From Candidatus Zixiibacteriota bacterium (lineage in GTDB: Bacteria > Zixibacteria > MSB-5A5 > UBA10806): a stretch of DNA of 40,989 nucleotides. The DNA lies in the NCBI GenBank assembly GCA_020348065.1, contig CP070742.1, positions 738,130 through 779,118 of the forward strand, in the 5' to 3' direction. Each line of letters starts with the position of its first letter. The first letter of the stretch is position 1. Below the pieces are notes generated by a model. The model made no database searches. It was not told where the DNA came from and worked only from the letters and a program-made list of their open reading frames with translations. This document shows, piece by piece, positions 1 to 8,186 of the stretch. Made by a program: the position numbers and the translations under genes.

Positions 1-479
1 GGATGAGTCCGGGGATCTATATCGGGATTGACCCTGACCGCAACCGGAGCGGTTATTTTGAGTCTTTTCGCGATACGGGCAATAGATTCCAGTTCCTGGA
101 TAGATTCGGCGGCGATAAATAGTATTTTCAAGCTCAAGGCGAGTTCGATTTCATCGTCGGTTTTGCCCACGCCCGAAAACACAATTTTATCCGGTCTTAT
201 TCCTGCCCTCAGGGCGAGCCGCAACTCTCCACCGGATACAACATCGGCTCCCCCGCCCAGAAGCCGGGCAGTTTTCAAAATGGCGAGATTGGAATTGGCT
301 TTGGTCGCATAGCATATAATGTGCGGCTTATTGCCAAAGGCCTTTCTGATCACCTCGAAATGTCTTATGAAGGTTTTTAAGCTATAAATATAGAGAGGCG
401 TGCCGAAAAATTCGGCCAGGCGCGAGGCCTTCACGTCCTCGCAATGAAGCTCTCCTTTCGAATAGCGGAAAAAATCCAT
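1..479 (-). CDS. lysA: Diaminopimelate decarboxylase, N-terminal part (cut by window edge)
   Basis: This enzyme decarboxylates meso-diaminopimelate to L-lysine in the cytoplasm, using PLP. About 159 N-terminal residues are visible and the rest lies left of the window. The reading CYATKANSN, with Lys60, is the family's PLP-lysine block of the alanine-racemase-like TIM barrel. It is followed by the GGGADVVSGGEL segment and by VRVNPDIDP, both typical of LysA. The ATG at 479-477 overlaps the dacB stop as TGATG, so the two genes are translationally coupled. Coupling lysine/DAP metabolism to a peptidoglycan carboxypeptidase makes sense, since DAP is a peptidoglycan precursor. Other fold type III decarboxylases (arginine or ornithine) are less likely given these motifs, but the substrate-defining C-terminal half is not in view. 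Confidence 0.9.
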   Translation of the reverse strand, partial: MDFFRYSKGELHCEDVKASRLAEFFGTPLYIYSLKTFIRHFEVIRKAFGNKPHIICYATKANSNLAILKTARLLGGGADVVSGGELRLALRAGIRPDKIVFSGVGKTDDEIELALSLKILFIAAESIQELESIARIAKRLKITAPVAVRVNPDIDPRTH

Positions 480-1924
480 CAGAAATTCTTCAGCAATACT
501 TCGAGTATCGAATCCTGCCAGGACTCAACATATTTTTTGGGGCAGCTATAGTTGTTGACCATTATTGAAAAAGCCAATAGACGGCCGGTTTCAGGACCGG
601 TCAGATAACCGGAATAAGTCCTGGTATTGGCTATCGTGCCACCCTTGACCCTGACATCTTGCCTGTTTTCCACTCCCACCAGTCTGAAATCCCGGGGAGT
701 GCGAAGAGAATTATAATAGGTTTCAAAATAATCGCTTTTATGCATATATCTCAAAAGCCTGATTATAGCGTCAGGTTTTACCAGGTTAATATAAGATAGC
801 CCGGAACCGTCGTTCATATCGAGATCATCGGAAGTTATCCCGATAGAATCGAAAAACGCCTCGACGATTTCGATGCTCTTAGAAAAACTCCCCTCGCCGC
901 CTATCTCCTTTCCCATGGTCAAAAGCGTAAGCTCCGCGAACAGGTTCTGGCTTCGTTGATTGATAACCGTAACCACAACTCCCAATGAGTCGGATTGCCA
1001 TGCAAAAAGCGGCTTTTTTGATTGCATGATATCGGTTTGCTTTTCGTAACTAAGGTCATTAATATTAAAAATATCCCCGTCGAAATCGACACCTTTAGCC
1101 TTTAGAACGCCGGAAAAAATATAAGCGCAGTGAATCTCGGGCCGATGTAAAGATACATAATCGACCTGGCCGGAATCATCGATGGCGATACCGCCGAAAA
1201 ACTCGACGTCGTTTGTGGAGGGCGTGCGGTAATAATCGAGAGTGAATTCGGAGTCGGCCGGTAGTGTGACGGTGTTATTAGTAATTTTAATATAATCCGT
1301 CTCGGGGTTTAAAACAATTTTGGCCTTGTCTCCTACTTTCAATCCCGGGACGAATTCCAGGTCGACACAATTATCGTTAAAAGACAACGCTGTCACGGGG
1401 CAGGCATACCAGTACGTCAAATCGTCCCAGGACCATCCGGCGCCCAGCTCGGGACCGGTAAAAAAAGAATTATCGACAATTATATCGCCTCTAATCTCTT
1501 TTATGCCATAAGACGGCAGGCTGTCGGCCCAAAGATATAGAACTTCGGTGATGCTGTCGCGAAACCTCCCGGAAATAAGCGGGTCTCCCCCGCCGGCGAT
1601 AATCAGATCGCCTTTTAAACGCCCCTTATTATCAATTTTGCCGGAATGGGAGAATTTCGTTTTAAACCTGTAATCGGGTCCGAGCAATTCCAGGGCGGCC
1701 GCGGACGTAAACAGCTTTAAATTGGAAGCGGGAGAAAATAGCCTGTCGGCATTCAAACCGTACAGCATGCTGTCAGATGAAATATCGTATATCGCCAACC
1801 CGATGAGGGCATTGGAGAGAGCGGAATCGGCCAGGATGCTGTCGATCTCTGCGAAATAGCCGTTCGCCGAGAACGTTGGCGAGGCTGCAGACAATATTAG
1901 GAGAAATACTGTTACATATTTCAT
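479..1924 (-). CDS. dacB: D-alanyl-D-alanine carboxypeptidase/endopeptidase, PBP4 family
   Basis: This is a periplasmic class C penicillin-binding protein that trims or cleaves D-Ala-containing peptidoglycan peptides. It has 481 residues, near the usual size. A signal peptide spans about residues 1-20, ending SPTFSA. The nucleophile block is PASNLKLF with Ser67-x-x-Lys70. The second active-site block is DGSGLSYIN at 372-380. The third box, normally KTG, reads KGG at 427-429 followed by T, an unusual substitution. An in-frame ATG at 1987 exists, but its extra 21 residues are encoded by a transcription terminator hairpin and precede the signal peptide. The ATG at 1924 is therefore preferred, although its Shine-Dalgarno is weak (AAGAAAA). 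The stop overlaps the lysA start. Confidence 0.9.
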   Translation of the reverse strand: MKYVTVFLLILSAASPTFSANGYFAEIDSILADSALSNALIGLAIYDISSDSMLYGLNADRLFSPASNLKLFTSAAALELLGPDYRFKTKFSHSGKIDNKGRLKGDLIIAGGGDPLISGRFRDSITEVLYLWADSLPSYGIKEIRGDIIVDNSFFTGPELGAGWSWDDLTYWYACPVTALSFNDNCVDLEFVPGLKVGDKAKIVLNPETDYIKITNNTVTLPADSEFTLDYYRTPSTNDVEFFGGIAIDDSGQVDYVSLHRPEIHCAYIFSGVLKAKGVDFDGDIFNINDLSYEKQTDIMQSKKPLFAWQSDSLGVVVTVINQRSQNLFAELTLLTMGKEIGGEGSFSKSIEIVEAFFDSIGITSDDLDMNDGSGLSYINLVKPDAIIRLLRYMHKSDYFETYYNSLRTPRDFRLVGVENRQDVRVKGGTIANTRTYSGYLTGPETGRLLAFSIMVNNYSCPKKYVESWQDSILEVLLKNF

Positions 1925-1931
1925 TTTTCTT

Positions 1932-1978
1932 AAAAAGAAGCCCGCCCGCCCCGCTTTAGCGGGGTTGCGGACGGGCTT
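1932..1978 (-). terminator. Rho-independent terminator of the TonB/PorV operon
   Basis: On the minus strand a GC-rich stem (AAGCCCG and CCCCGC pairing with GCGGGG and CGGGCTT, with a small bulge) closes on a short TAAA-type loop and is followed at once by TTTTT. It lies between the stop of the gene at 2001 and the ATG of dacB at 1924, only 7 bases from that start. It should end most transcripts coming from the upstream envelope genes. Confidence 0.85.
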
Positions 1979-2000
1979 GGAATTCAAGGTTCAACTTCTG

Positions 2001-3494
2001 CTATTCGCCAAATTTCTCGAGGATCGTTTGGAACGTCTGTGTGATTTGAGGAAGCGGCATAGCGTAGGTATCGAAATTTAACATGGCAACCTGCCGAACG
2101 CCGCTAAAGCTAACAACATGACCTATTGGAGATCCATAAGGAATTGGTTCGTCACCATCAACATCTAAACCCCAGGTAAATAACTTCTCAGTTGTTATCC
2201 CGGTCCCCGGGTCGTTCCTTAATATCGGGGTCTCTATTGCGTAATCATCCTGGTCGCCATTTTTAGCAACGTCGATCTTCATGGAATCTGGAATATCAAA
2301 TAGCGAGTTTTCGACAGCCACGGCCCAGGTGAAATGGGACCAGTAATCCCAGGACACCATATCTGAAGTATCAATCACGGTTGAATCGGGAAACGCAACC
2401 AAGGTATCGAATGGGGTGTCGTCCCACCACCAGGTAGTATCAATGACCTGATGTATGGTATCAACAGCAAACCATTCATAGGCAAAAGAGGTATCGGCCA
2501 CTACATAATCGTAACCCTGCAAATCCCCTATCGTCCAGGGACCGGTAACAAGCAGTTTACCCCCGCCGGTCAAATAGGCATCCATGTCATCGATCAGATC
2601 CTGGTTGTCGTACCAGGTGAAGTCATTAGCCCCGATATCCGAATCCGCGCACCAGACTATGACATTATAGGGAATCATATCCGCGGCGGTCGGCACACCG
2701 TCGATAGCCACATCCCATTCTGCGAAGGCTTTACCCTGTAGAGCGCTACGGTAGAAATTCTTCTGATCGCGCTCCTTTACCATATCAACACCGCCGGTTG
2801 CGGCGTCGATCCATAGGAAATCATCAACATAGAGGATAGTGGCGTCTTGAATAGTAAAGCTGACGGATGCGGGATCCGCTTCGTTGCCGCTCTGATCGGA
2901 AGCCCAGACAGTAAAGGTAACTGCGCCGGCTAAAACATTATCATAGGTAATGGTTGTTGCAGGCAATGTATCCGAATCGACACCGGCAAATGAATACCAG
3001 TAATTCAGGTGGTCTCCGTCAACGGCGTCTTCGCCCATCCAGCTGATTGAAACGGACGACCCGGTCGCCACGAAACTGCCCTCCGCGGGGGAGCTTACGA
3101 TCCAGACAGCGGGAGCCTCGGTATCCGCGCCACCGGCGCTACCGACGGTAAATCCCTGTGAAATAGCGTTGGATTGATCGGCTTCGTCCTGAGCTTCCAC
3201 GTACATGGTATCGGCGCTGGTAACGTCCTGGTAGTTCACGGTGGTTACATTGGACCAGGCCGACCAGGAATCAGCACCCAATCTATACCTGTAAACAACC
3301 TCGCCGACTCCGCCCCTGGAGGTCCAGGAGAACGAAATATTGGCCCCGTAAGCGACCTCGCCGGACGGCCCGGATACAAATGATAGCACCAGCTCGTTGC
3401 TGGGGCTGGGACTCCAGGGATCCTCGGTACTGCAGCCGAATATGAAGGCGCTAACCATCAAACCGGCCGCGAGTAGTAACAATAATTTCCTCAT
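2001..3494 (-). CDS. Lipoprotein with two Ig/FN3-like domains and a C-terminal alpha/beta domain
   Basis: This is a predicted envelope lipoprotein of 497 residues. The signal sequence ends in the lipobox FIFGC, with Cys21 as the lipidated residue. Two beta-sandwich repeats follow (about 35-115 and 126-215), both showing the pattern of sensor or adhesion Ig/FN3 modules. The C-terminal part starts with ILYVDDFLWID at about 220 and contains YNVIVWCADSD and YLTGGGKLLVTG, which resembles a glutamine-amidotransferase-like (ThuA/GATase1) fold. I see no catalytic Cys-His pair, so it is probably a binding domain. The gene is the last of the five-gene operon starting at 11288 and is a paralogue of its neighbour at 3522. 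No specific function can be assigned. Confidence 0.8.
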   Translation of the reverse strand: MRKLLLLLAAGLMVSAFIFGCSTEDPWSPSPSNELVLSFVSGPSGEVAYGANISFSWTSRGGVGEVVYRYRLGADSWSAWSNVTTVNYQDVTSADTMYVEAQDEADQSNAISQGFTVGSAGGADTEAPAVWIVSSPAEGSFVATGSSVSISWMGEDAVDGDHLNYWYSFAGVDSDTLPATTITYDNVLAGAVTFTVWASDQSGNEADPASVSFTIQDATILYVDDFLWIDAATGGVDMVKERDQKNFYRSALQGKAFAEWDVAIDGVPTAADMIPYNVIVWCADSDIGANDFTWYDNQDLIDDMDAYLTGGGKLLVTGPWTIGDLQGYDYVVADTSFAYEWFAVDTIHQVIDTTWWWDDTPFDTLVAFPDSTVIDTSDMVSWDYWSHFTWAVAVENSLFDIPDSMKIDVAKNGDQDDYAIETPILRNDPGTGITTEKLFTWGLDVDGDEPIPYGSPIGHVVSFSGVRQVAMLNFDTYAMPLPQITQTFQTILEKFGE

Positions 3495-3521
3495 CTCTTA
3501 ACTCCTTTCTCCGGTTAATGG

Positions 3522-5258
3522 TTAGTTTTCAATCCCGAGGTAATCCGCCAGGATTACGTCTACGTTTGACTTTAGTTCAGCAATGGTAAAGCGATAATGC
3601 CTGCCTGCGACAAAAGCAACCTTTCCACCGCCCTCGGCTCCGTTGGGTTCGATGATCCAGCCGAATCCGGGCGTACCGTCGTCGGCCGAGTATATATCTA
3701 TCTTGCTGGGATGATTTATTGTGATAGCATCGGTCCAACTGCTGCTGCTGGTTCTAATGGTAATATCGGTAAAATCAGGATGAATAGCATCAAGGAATCC
3801 CGGACTTAATCCAACGTTAGCGCTGGAATATTGAACATAATCGGCGAATTCCTGAGAACCGTCCTCGAAAATAAAGGCGCCGTACCGTCCCATTATTAAG
3901 AGACTTCCGCCGGATTCCAGGTAAGCCATTATGGCCGCTTGCAAGTCATCGTCTTCCCAGTATTCGTTGTCGCCGGAGTAGCTATTGTAAGCCCAGACGA
4001 TGGCGTCAAAGAACAAGGTATCGATCGTCCAGAGCGGCGGCTCTCCGGTTCCGAGAAGGCTATCCGCGAAATCTCCGCCCGCAGGCGAACCGCTGAACAG
4101 GTCCCAGATCTTAAAATGGGTTCTGTTGCCCCAGTAGGCTCCGCCTTCCCATACAGGTACTGCCTCACCGTAATCGTTCCAGGAAACACCGTTTACACAT
4201 AGTACCCCGTTTCCCGCCGCCAGTTCAACGAGACCGAAATTCGTCGAATCGAAGGAGGAATTCCCGGCCAGGTCGGTCGCCGTAACAACGAACCAGTAAC
4301 TGCCGGCCGAAAGATCGGTCATAACAAATGAGTAATCGGTGGTGGTTATATCATCACCCTCGCTGGTAACAATATCGAAATGATCCAGGCCCCCATAATA
4401 AAAGTCCATAAGAGCGGTAATTTCAATCTCCAGCGTATCGATTATGGGAGCCGTATAAGGAACCACAAAATTAAATCCTTCCGAAACCGAAACGGAAACT
4501 TCGGGTTCGTAACCGGCCTCACACACAAAGGAAACGCTCAGCGGCGAGGGATCAACATTCCCTGCATTGTCCACCGCCCTGAAGTAAACGGTATGCGGGC
4601 CGAATGTAAGCTCGGCCGGCGTCAATTCAATTATAACGCTGGAAGAGCTTACCGTAATTACATCGGGCGTCGCAGCCGTCCACATGGTATCGTGACTTAC
4701 ATCGTCGACCGCCCATTCAAAGATAGTTACGATTCCATCCACGTCGTCGCCACCGATAGCGAAAGGCACGCCCCTTGAGGTGGAAGCGCCGTTCGGCGGA
4801 ACAGTGATTGCCGTTGTATTCGGCACAAACTCATCGAGACTTCTCACCGTTGAAATGGCAATCTCAATGGAAGCCGGGGTGGGATCGGGTGCGCCCGTAT
4901 TATCCTCCGCCCACACGGTGAAGGTGTATACCTCGGTACCGGTCGGGAAATTGATGGACATATTGACGGATGTCTCAAAGGTGGTATCCAGCGGAACCAC
5001 GGTTCCGCCGGTATCGTCCTCCACGTCGTAAATATACCACAGAGCGTCACCGTCAGGATCGGAAGCTCTCCAGTATACGGTCGTGGGATAATAGGTGCTG
5101 GAATCCGGCGCAATTCCGATATTGTAACTCGTAATGAAGGTATTGGGATCGATGTTGGGGTCGGGCTCATCAGGGGTTTCGGTACAACCCGCCGCAAACA
5201 GCATGGCCAGCGCCAGCAGCCCAATTACCTTCACTAACGGTATTTTGAAAAAGTTCAC
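3522..5258 (-). CDS. Lipoprotein with three Ig-like domains and a C-terminal alpha/beta domain
   Basis: This 578-residue envelope lipoprotein has the lipobox FAAGC with Cys25. Three beta-sandwich modules (about 35-140, 145-245 and 250-345) contain DPDGDA-type and VDGIVTIFEWAVDD-type turns common in Ig-like surface repeats. The C-terminal domain from about 350 has GVLCVNGVSWNDYG, FDAIVWAYNS and YLESGGSLLIMG, matching the layout of the neighbouring lipoprotein at 2001, so the two are paralogues with different numbers of Ig repeats. Translation begins at a GTG (5258-5256) behind a strong GGAGGG site. The gene sits 28 bases after the PorV-like gene and shares its operon. A role as surface partners of the TonB/PorV proteins is inferred only from position. 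Confidence 0.8.
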   Translation of the reverse strand: MNFFKIPLVKVIGLLALAMLFAAGCTETPDEPDPNIDPNTFITSYNIGIAPDSSTYYPTTVYWRASDPDGDALWYIYDVEDDTGGTVVPLDTTFETSVNMSINFPTGTEVYTFTVWAEDNTGAPDPTPASIEIAISTVRSLDEFVPNTTAITVPPNGASTSRGVPFAIGGDDVDGIVTIFEWAVDDVSHDTMWTAATPDVITVSSSSVIIELTPAELTFGPHTVYFRAVDNAGNVDPSPLSVSFVCEAGYEPEVSVSVSEGFNFVVPYTAPIIDTLEIEITALMDFYYGGLDHFDIVTSEGDDITTTDYSFVMTDLSAGSYWFVVTATDLAGNSSFDSTNFGLVELAAGNGVLCVNGVSWNDYGEAVPVWEGGAYWGNRTHFKIWDLFSGSPAGGDFADSLLGTGEPPLWTIDTLFFDAIVWAYNSYSGDNEYWEDDDLQAAIMAYLESGGSLLIMGRYGAFIFEDGSQEFADYVQYSSANVGLSPGFLDAIHPDFTDITIRTSSSSWTDAITINHPSKIDIYSADDGTPGFGWIIEPNGAEGGGKVAFVAGRHYRFTIAELKSNVDVILADYLGIEN

Positions 5259-5286
5259 TTAAAACCCTCCTTAGTCTTCTACACCG

Positions 5287-6300
5287 TTAAAAGGTAAAGC
5301 TGAAAGAGCCACGATGAACATCGGACAACTTTCCAAGATCGTTGTAAGCATAATCGAACGAGGCGTCAAAACCGCCCAGGGGCAGCTTGAAGCCGGCGCC
5401 CGCCGTGAATCCGCCCTCGTCTGCATTAACCTTCCACCCGGCGCGGACCGCGAGCATATCGCTGAATAGATATTCGCCGCCGAAATTGTATCTTTCTTCG
5501 TTGTCCGAAGGATGCATAAGTTCGGCGCTCAATGTTGTTTTCGACGAAGCGGTTTCCATGACGTCGATAGCGATACCGGCCCTGAAGGTTAACGGCAATG
5601 GTACGGCTTCTTCTTCCGTGTCGTTGTCAATAAATCCGTCCCCGTCGTTATCAATGTCGTCCTCGATACCGCCCGCAACACCGTCAATATCTTCCACGTC
5701 AAACTTCATGTCCGGGCCGAAGTTCATGATGGCCATACCGATACGGAGGGATTTGTAGCCGGTATTATAGAAGGTGCCGATATCGACAGCCCAGCCGGTA
5801 GCATCCCAATCCGCAAGCTTTTCACGAACCAGCTTGAAAGTGGTTCCGAAAGCGAACTTGTCTGTCAGGTAACGGCTGAATGTCAGGCCTGCCGCCCAGT
5901 CCTCATAGGCGAAATTACCCAGGACATCACCATCGTCGTCATACGGGTCGGTCCTGTTCATCAGACCCGTATTGAGAATTGTAAAGGAACCGCCGATATA
6001 GCCGTATCCGGTTTTGGCAACCAGCGCTGTCGAATACAGATTGATTTCGGCAGGCCAGTTGGTATAACCGAGAAAAATATCGCCGGATTCCAGGTTGGAA
6101 ATCCCCGCGGGATTCCAGAAAATCGCCGATGCGTCATTGGCGACTGCAGCGTAGGCCTCGCCCATGGCAAGAGCCCTGCCGCCGACGCCAATATCCAGGA
6201 ATTTTAATCCCACGGTACCGACTTTGGCAAACTGGGCATGAGCCGGAAGGCAGAGACCCATGACCGCCAGAAGAACCGCAGGAATCAGGAATTTTTTCAT
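5287..6300 (-). CDS. PorV/PorQ-family outer-membrane barrel protein
   Basis: This is a 337-residue outer-membrane beta-barrel of the PorV/PorQ (FadL-like) family. In Bacteroidetes PorV shuttles type IX secretion cargo. The signal peptide ends LPAHAQ. The mature protein opens with LKFLDIGVGGRALAMGEAY and then ANDASAIFWNPAG, the family signature. The last residues (HRGSFSFTF) end in Phe, as barrels do. An acidic loop at about 215-235 reads DDIDNDGDGFIDND, which looks like a calcium-binding EF-hand or thrombospondin-3 loop and is unexpected inside a barrel. The ATG at 6300 is chosen because an ideal GGAGGT site precedes it. The upstream in-frame ATG at 6318 would include that site. The gene lies in the TonB receptor operon. 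Confidence 0.88.
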   Translation of the reverse strand: MKKFLIPAVLLAVMGLCLPAHAQFAKVGTVGLKFLDIGVGGRALAMGEAYAAVANDASAIFWNPAGISNLESGDIFLGYTNWPAEINLYSTALVAKTGYGYIGGSFTILNTGLMNRTDPYDDDGDVLGNFAYEDWAAGLTFSRYLTDKFAFGTTFKLVREKLADWDATGWAVDIGTFYNTGYKSLRIGMAIMNFGPDMKFDVEDIDGVAGGIEDDIDNDGDGFIDNDTEEEAVPLPLTFRAGIAIDVMETASSKTTLSAELMHPSDNEERYNFGGEYLFSDMLAVRAGWKVNADEGGFTAGAGFKLPLGGFDASFDYAYNDLGKLSDVHRGSFSFTF

Positions 6301-6321
6301 TTTATCTCTTACCTCCATTTC

Positions 6322-8145
6322 CTATCTTACGACCATGAATTTGCCGATGAAATTCTCGTCGAGCCCGTCGGACTCCACCACAAAAAGATATACGCCGGCA
6401 ACGATTTTCTGGGTCGATTTGGTGATAAGATCCCAGCTTACTCTTCTTTCAGTCACGGGTTTCTCAAGAACGATAATCTCGTCTCCGGTTAGCGAGTAAA
6501 CCGTAACCGTGGCGGGTTCTTCCGGTAAATTAACGAACTGAATTCTCTCCTCGGACGGATTATTGATATCGGGGGTGAAACCAAATCCGGCGGGAGAAGT
6601 CTTCACAAAGGGATTAGGCACGACATGTATTCCGGTTCGATCGGCTCCTGACGTCAGCGAGTTTAAACCGGGTTCCACGGCCACGGCGCCGCCGCGCCCC
6701 GATTCAAACGATTCGATTCCATTTTCGGGCTCGCCGCGGTCATAAGCGGTAACCACATAGTAATACTGGAAACCGTTGTTGACGTCGGTATCGGAGTAGG
6801 AATGAACCAGGCCGGTGTTAAAGCCGATGTCGTTAATCAGGTCACATTCCATCAATAAAGTCCAGGAGCCCCCTTCCCCGGTTTTTCTCCAAACCCGGTA
6901 ACCCTCGAAATCTATTAATCCGGTGGCGGGATCGGGAGCGGTTTCCGCGTTAGTTTCCCATGTCAGTTCCACAACCCTGTCTCCCGGGTCCGCGATAAAC
7001 ACGGGGGCCGAAGGAGCGGAGGGACCCACCCAATCGAGTTTGAACAGAGAATCCGCCCAGGCCAGATTGGCGCGTAATCCGTCAAGCCCCTCTCCGATAC
7101 CAAGAGCCAGTACCACCCTTATGGAATCGCCGGCCGGGATTTCAAACGGTCCCAATTTTTGCAGGAACCGGAAATCGTGCGGTGAGGGCGGAGGATCGAG
7201 CCAGAGACCGTCAGTCATAAGCAGCATCCAGTCGGAATCCTCGCCTGGATCCGAGTTCCAGTCCCACCAGCCGTGCCCCGATTGAACGGACTCTTCAGTC
7301 GACCCCATAATCGGCGGGCAGTAAAGGAGCCTGGAACCGATATAACCGGTAGATTCCTTGGGTAAAAATTTCCCGCCGGTATCATCGCCAGCAATAGAAG
7401 TATTATCGGAGTCGTACATGTAGGAGATGTACTCTTTGGTAGCGTCATTCCTGTAATAGTCGATGAGATCATCGCGCCAGAAACCCTGCAAATCCGATCC
7501 GCCGGCAGCGCCCGATACATCGCAGTCGGCATGCAACGCGATATAAATATCTTCAAGAGCGGCGGGGTTGAGATTCAAGAACCAATAATCGTGAATAATG
7601 AAATCGTCACGATAGGTTTCAGACCAGGCATAAGAATAAGCGTGAGCCTTGATCCCGATATAATCGGTCGGGGAAACCAGCGGAGAGTTATCCGATATCT
7701 CGAAATAGGTATCGAGATGGCTCACGGCCGATGGGTCTGTATTAATTGACGTTGTTTCCATGCCGGGCGAAGTATCGGTTGAGAAATGCACCAGCTGCTC
7801 GCCTTTTCCAACTCTCACGGTCGCGAAATAGAGATAAAGGTTGTTGGTATAAATTGACGGATAAAGCCATGTCATGGACGGAAGAACTGAAGTATCATCT
7901 CCCAATATGATAGTCCACTCATTTGTTCCGCCCGGCAACACGGTGTTATTTGTAACCCGGGAATGGATAAGTCCCACATCCACTATGACCTCGTCGGCCA
8001 CAGCCGGTTTCGCAGATCTTACGGATCTGAGCAGGGGATTTTCGACTGCGTCTCTATTGGCAGCCCAAGACGACACACTGATAAATGCGATCAAAAACAA
8101 CATCAGCAGTCCGCCGAAAATCCCTCTGGTTTTCTTTTTTGTCAT
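6322..8145 (-). CDS. Secreted FN3 protein with type IX-like C-terminal sorting domain
   Basis: This is a secreted protein of about 607 residues. Its signal peptide ends SVSSWAA. A long N-terminal region of mixed beta character (30-370) is unassigned. An FN3 domain (about 370-485) begins SAPSAPVFIADPGD and contains VELTWETN and YYYVVTAYDRG. The C-terminal domain (about 500-607) has VVPNPF, VTVYSLTGDEI and KIVAGVYLFVV, the FlgD-Ig/Por sorting-domain pattern that directs export through type IX-like systems. Start: the ATG at 8145 has AAGGAGG upstream. A further in-frame ATG at 8172 lies before that site and is rejected. The gene follows the TonB receptor by 41 bases and precedes the PorV-like gene, consistent with a cargo and secretion-pore relation. 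Confidence 0.82.
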   Translation of the reverse strand: MTKKKTRGIFGGLLMLFLIAFISVSSWAANRDAVENPLLRSVRSAKPAVADEVIVDVGLIHSRVTNNTVLPGGTNEWTIILGDDTSVLPSMTWLYPSIYTNNLYLYFATVRVGKGEQLVHFSTDTSPGMETTSINTDPSAVSHLDTYFEISDNSPLVSPTDYIGIKAHAYSYAWSETYRDDFIIHDYWFLNLNPAALEDIYIALHADCDVSGAAGGSDLQGFWRDDLIDYYRNDATKEYISYMYDSDNTSIAGDDTGGKFLPKESTGYIGSRLLYCPPIMGSTEESVQSGHGWWDWNSDPGEDSDWMLLMTDGLWLDPPPSPHDFRFLQKLGPFEIPAGDSIRVVLALGIGEGLDGLRANLAWADSLFKLDWVGPSAPSAPVFIADPGDRVVELTWETNAETAPDPATGLIDFEGYRVWRKTGEGGSWTLLMECDLINDIGFNTGLVHSYSDTDVNNGFQYYYVVTAYDRGEPENGIESFESGRGGAVAVEPGLNSLTSGADRTGIHVVPNPFVKTSPAGFGFTPDINNPSEERIQFVNLPEEPATVTVYSLTGDEIIVLEKPVTERRVSWDLITKSTQKIVAGVYLFVVESDGLDENFIGKFMVVR

Positions 8146-8186
8146 CTTATTAAAACCTCCTTGAATTTTCATCTGTCGGGGTCCAT

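Noticed and set aside
1925-1987. 21-residue N-terminal extension of dacB from the ATG at 1987
   Set aside because: The extra codons are the terminator hairpin of the preceding operon and would put a basic stretch ahead of a normal signal peptide that starts at 1924.
4380-4778. 132-codon plus-strand reading frame inside the lipoprotein gene
   Set aside because: It has no ribosome site, no recognisable domain and lies wholly antisense to a well-supported gene.
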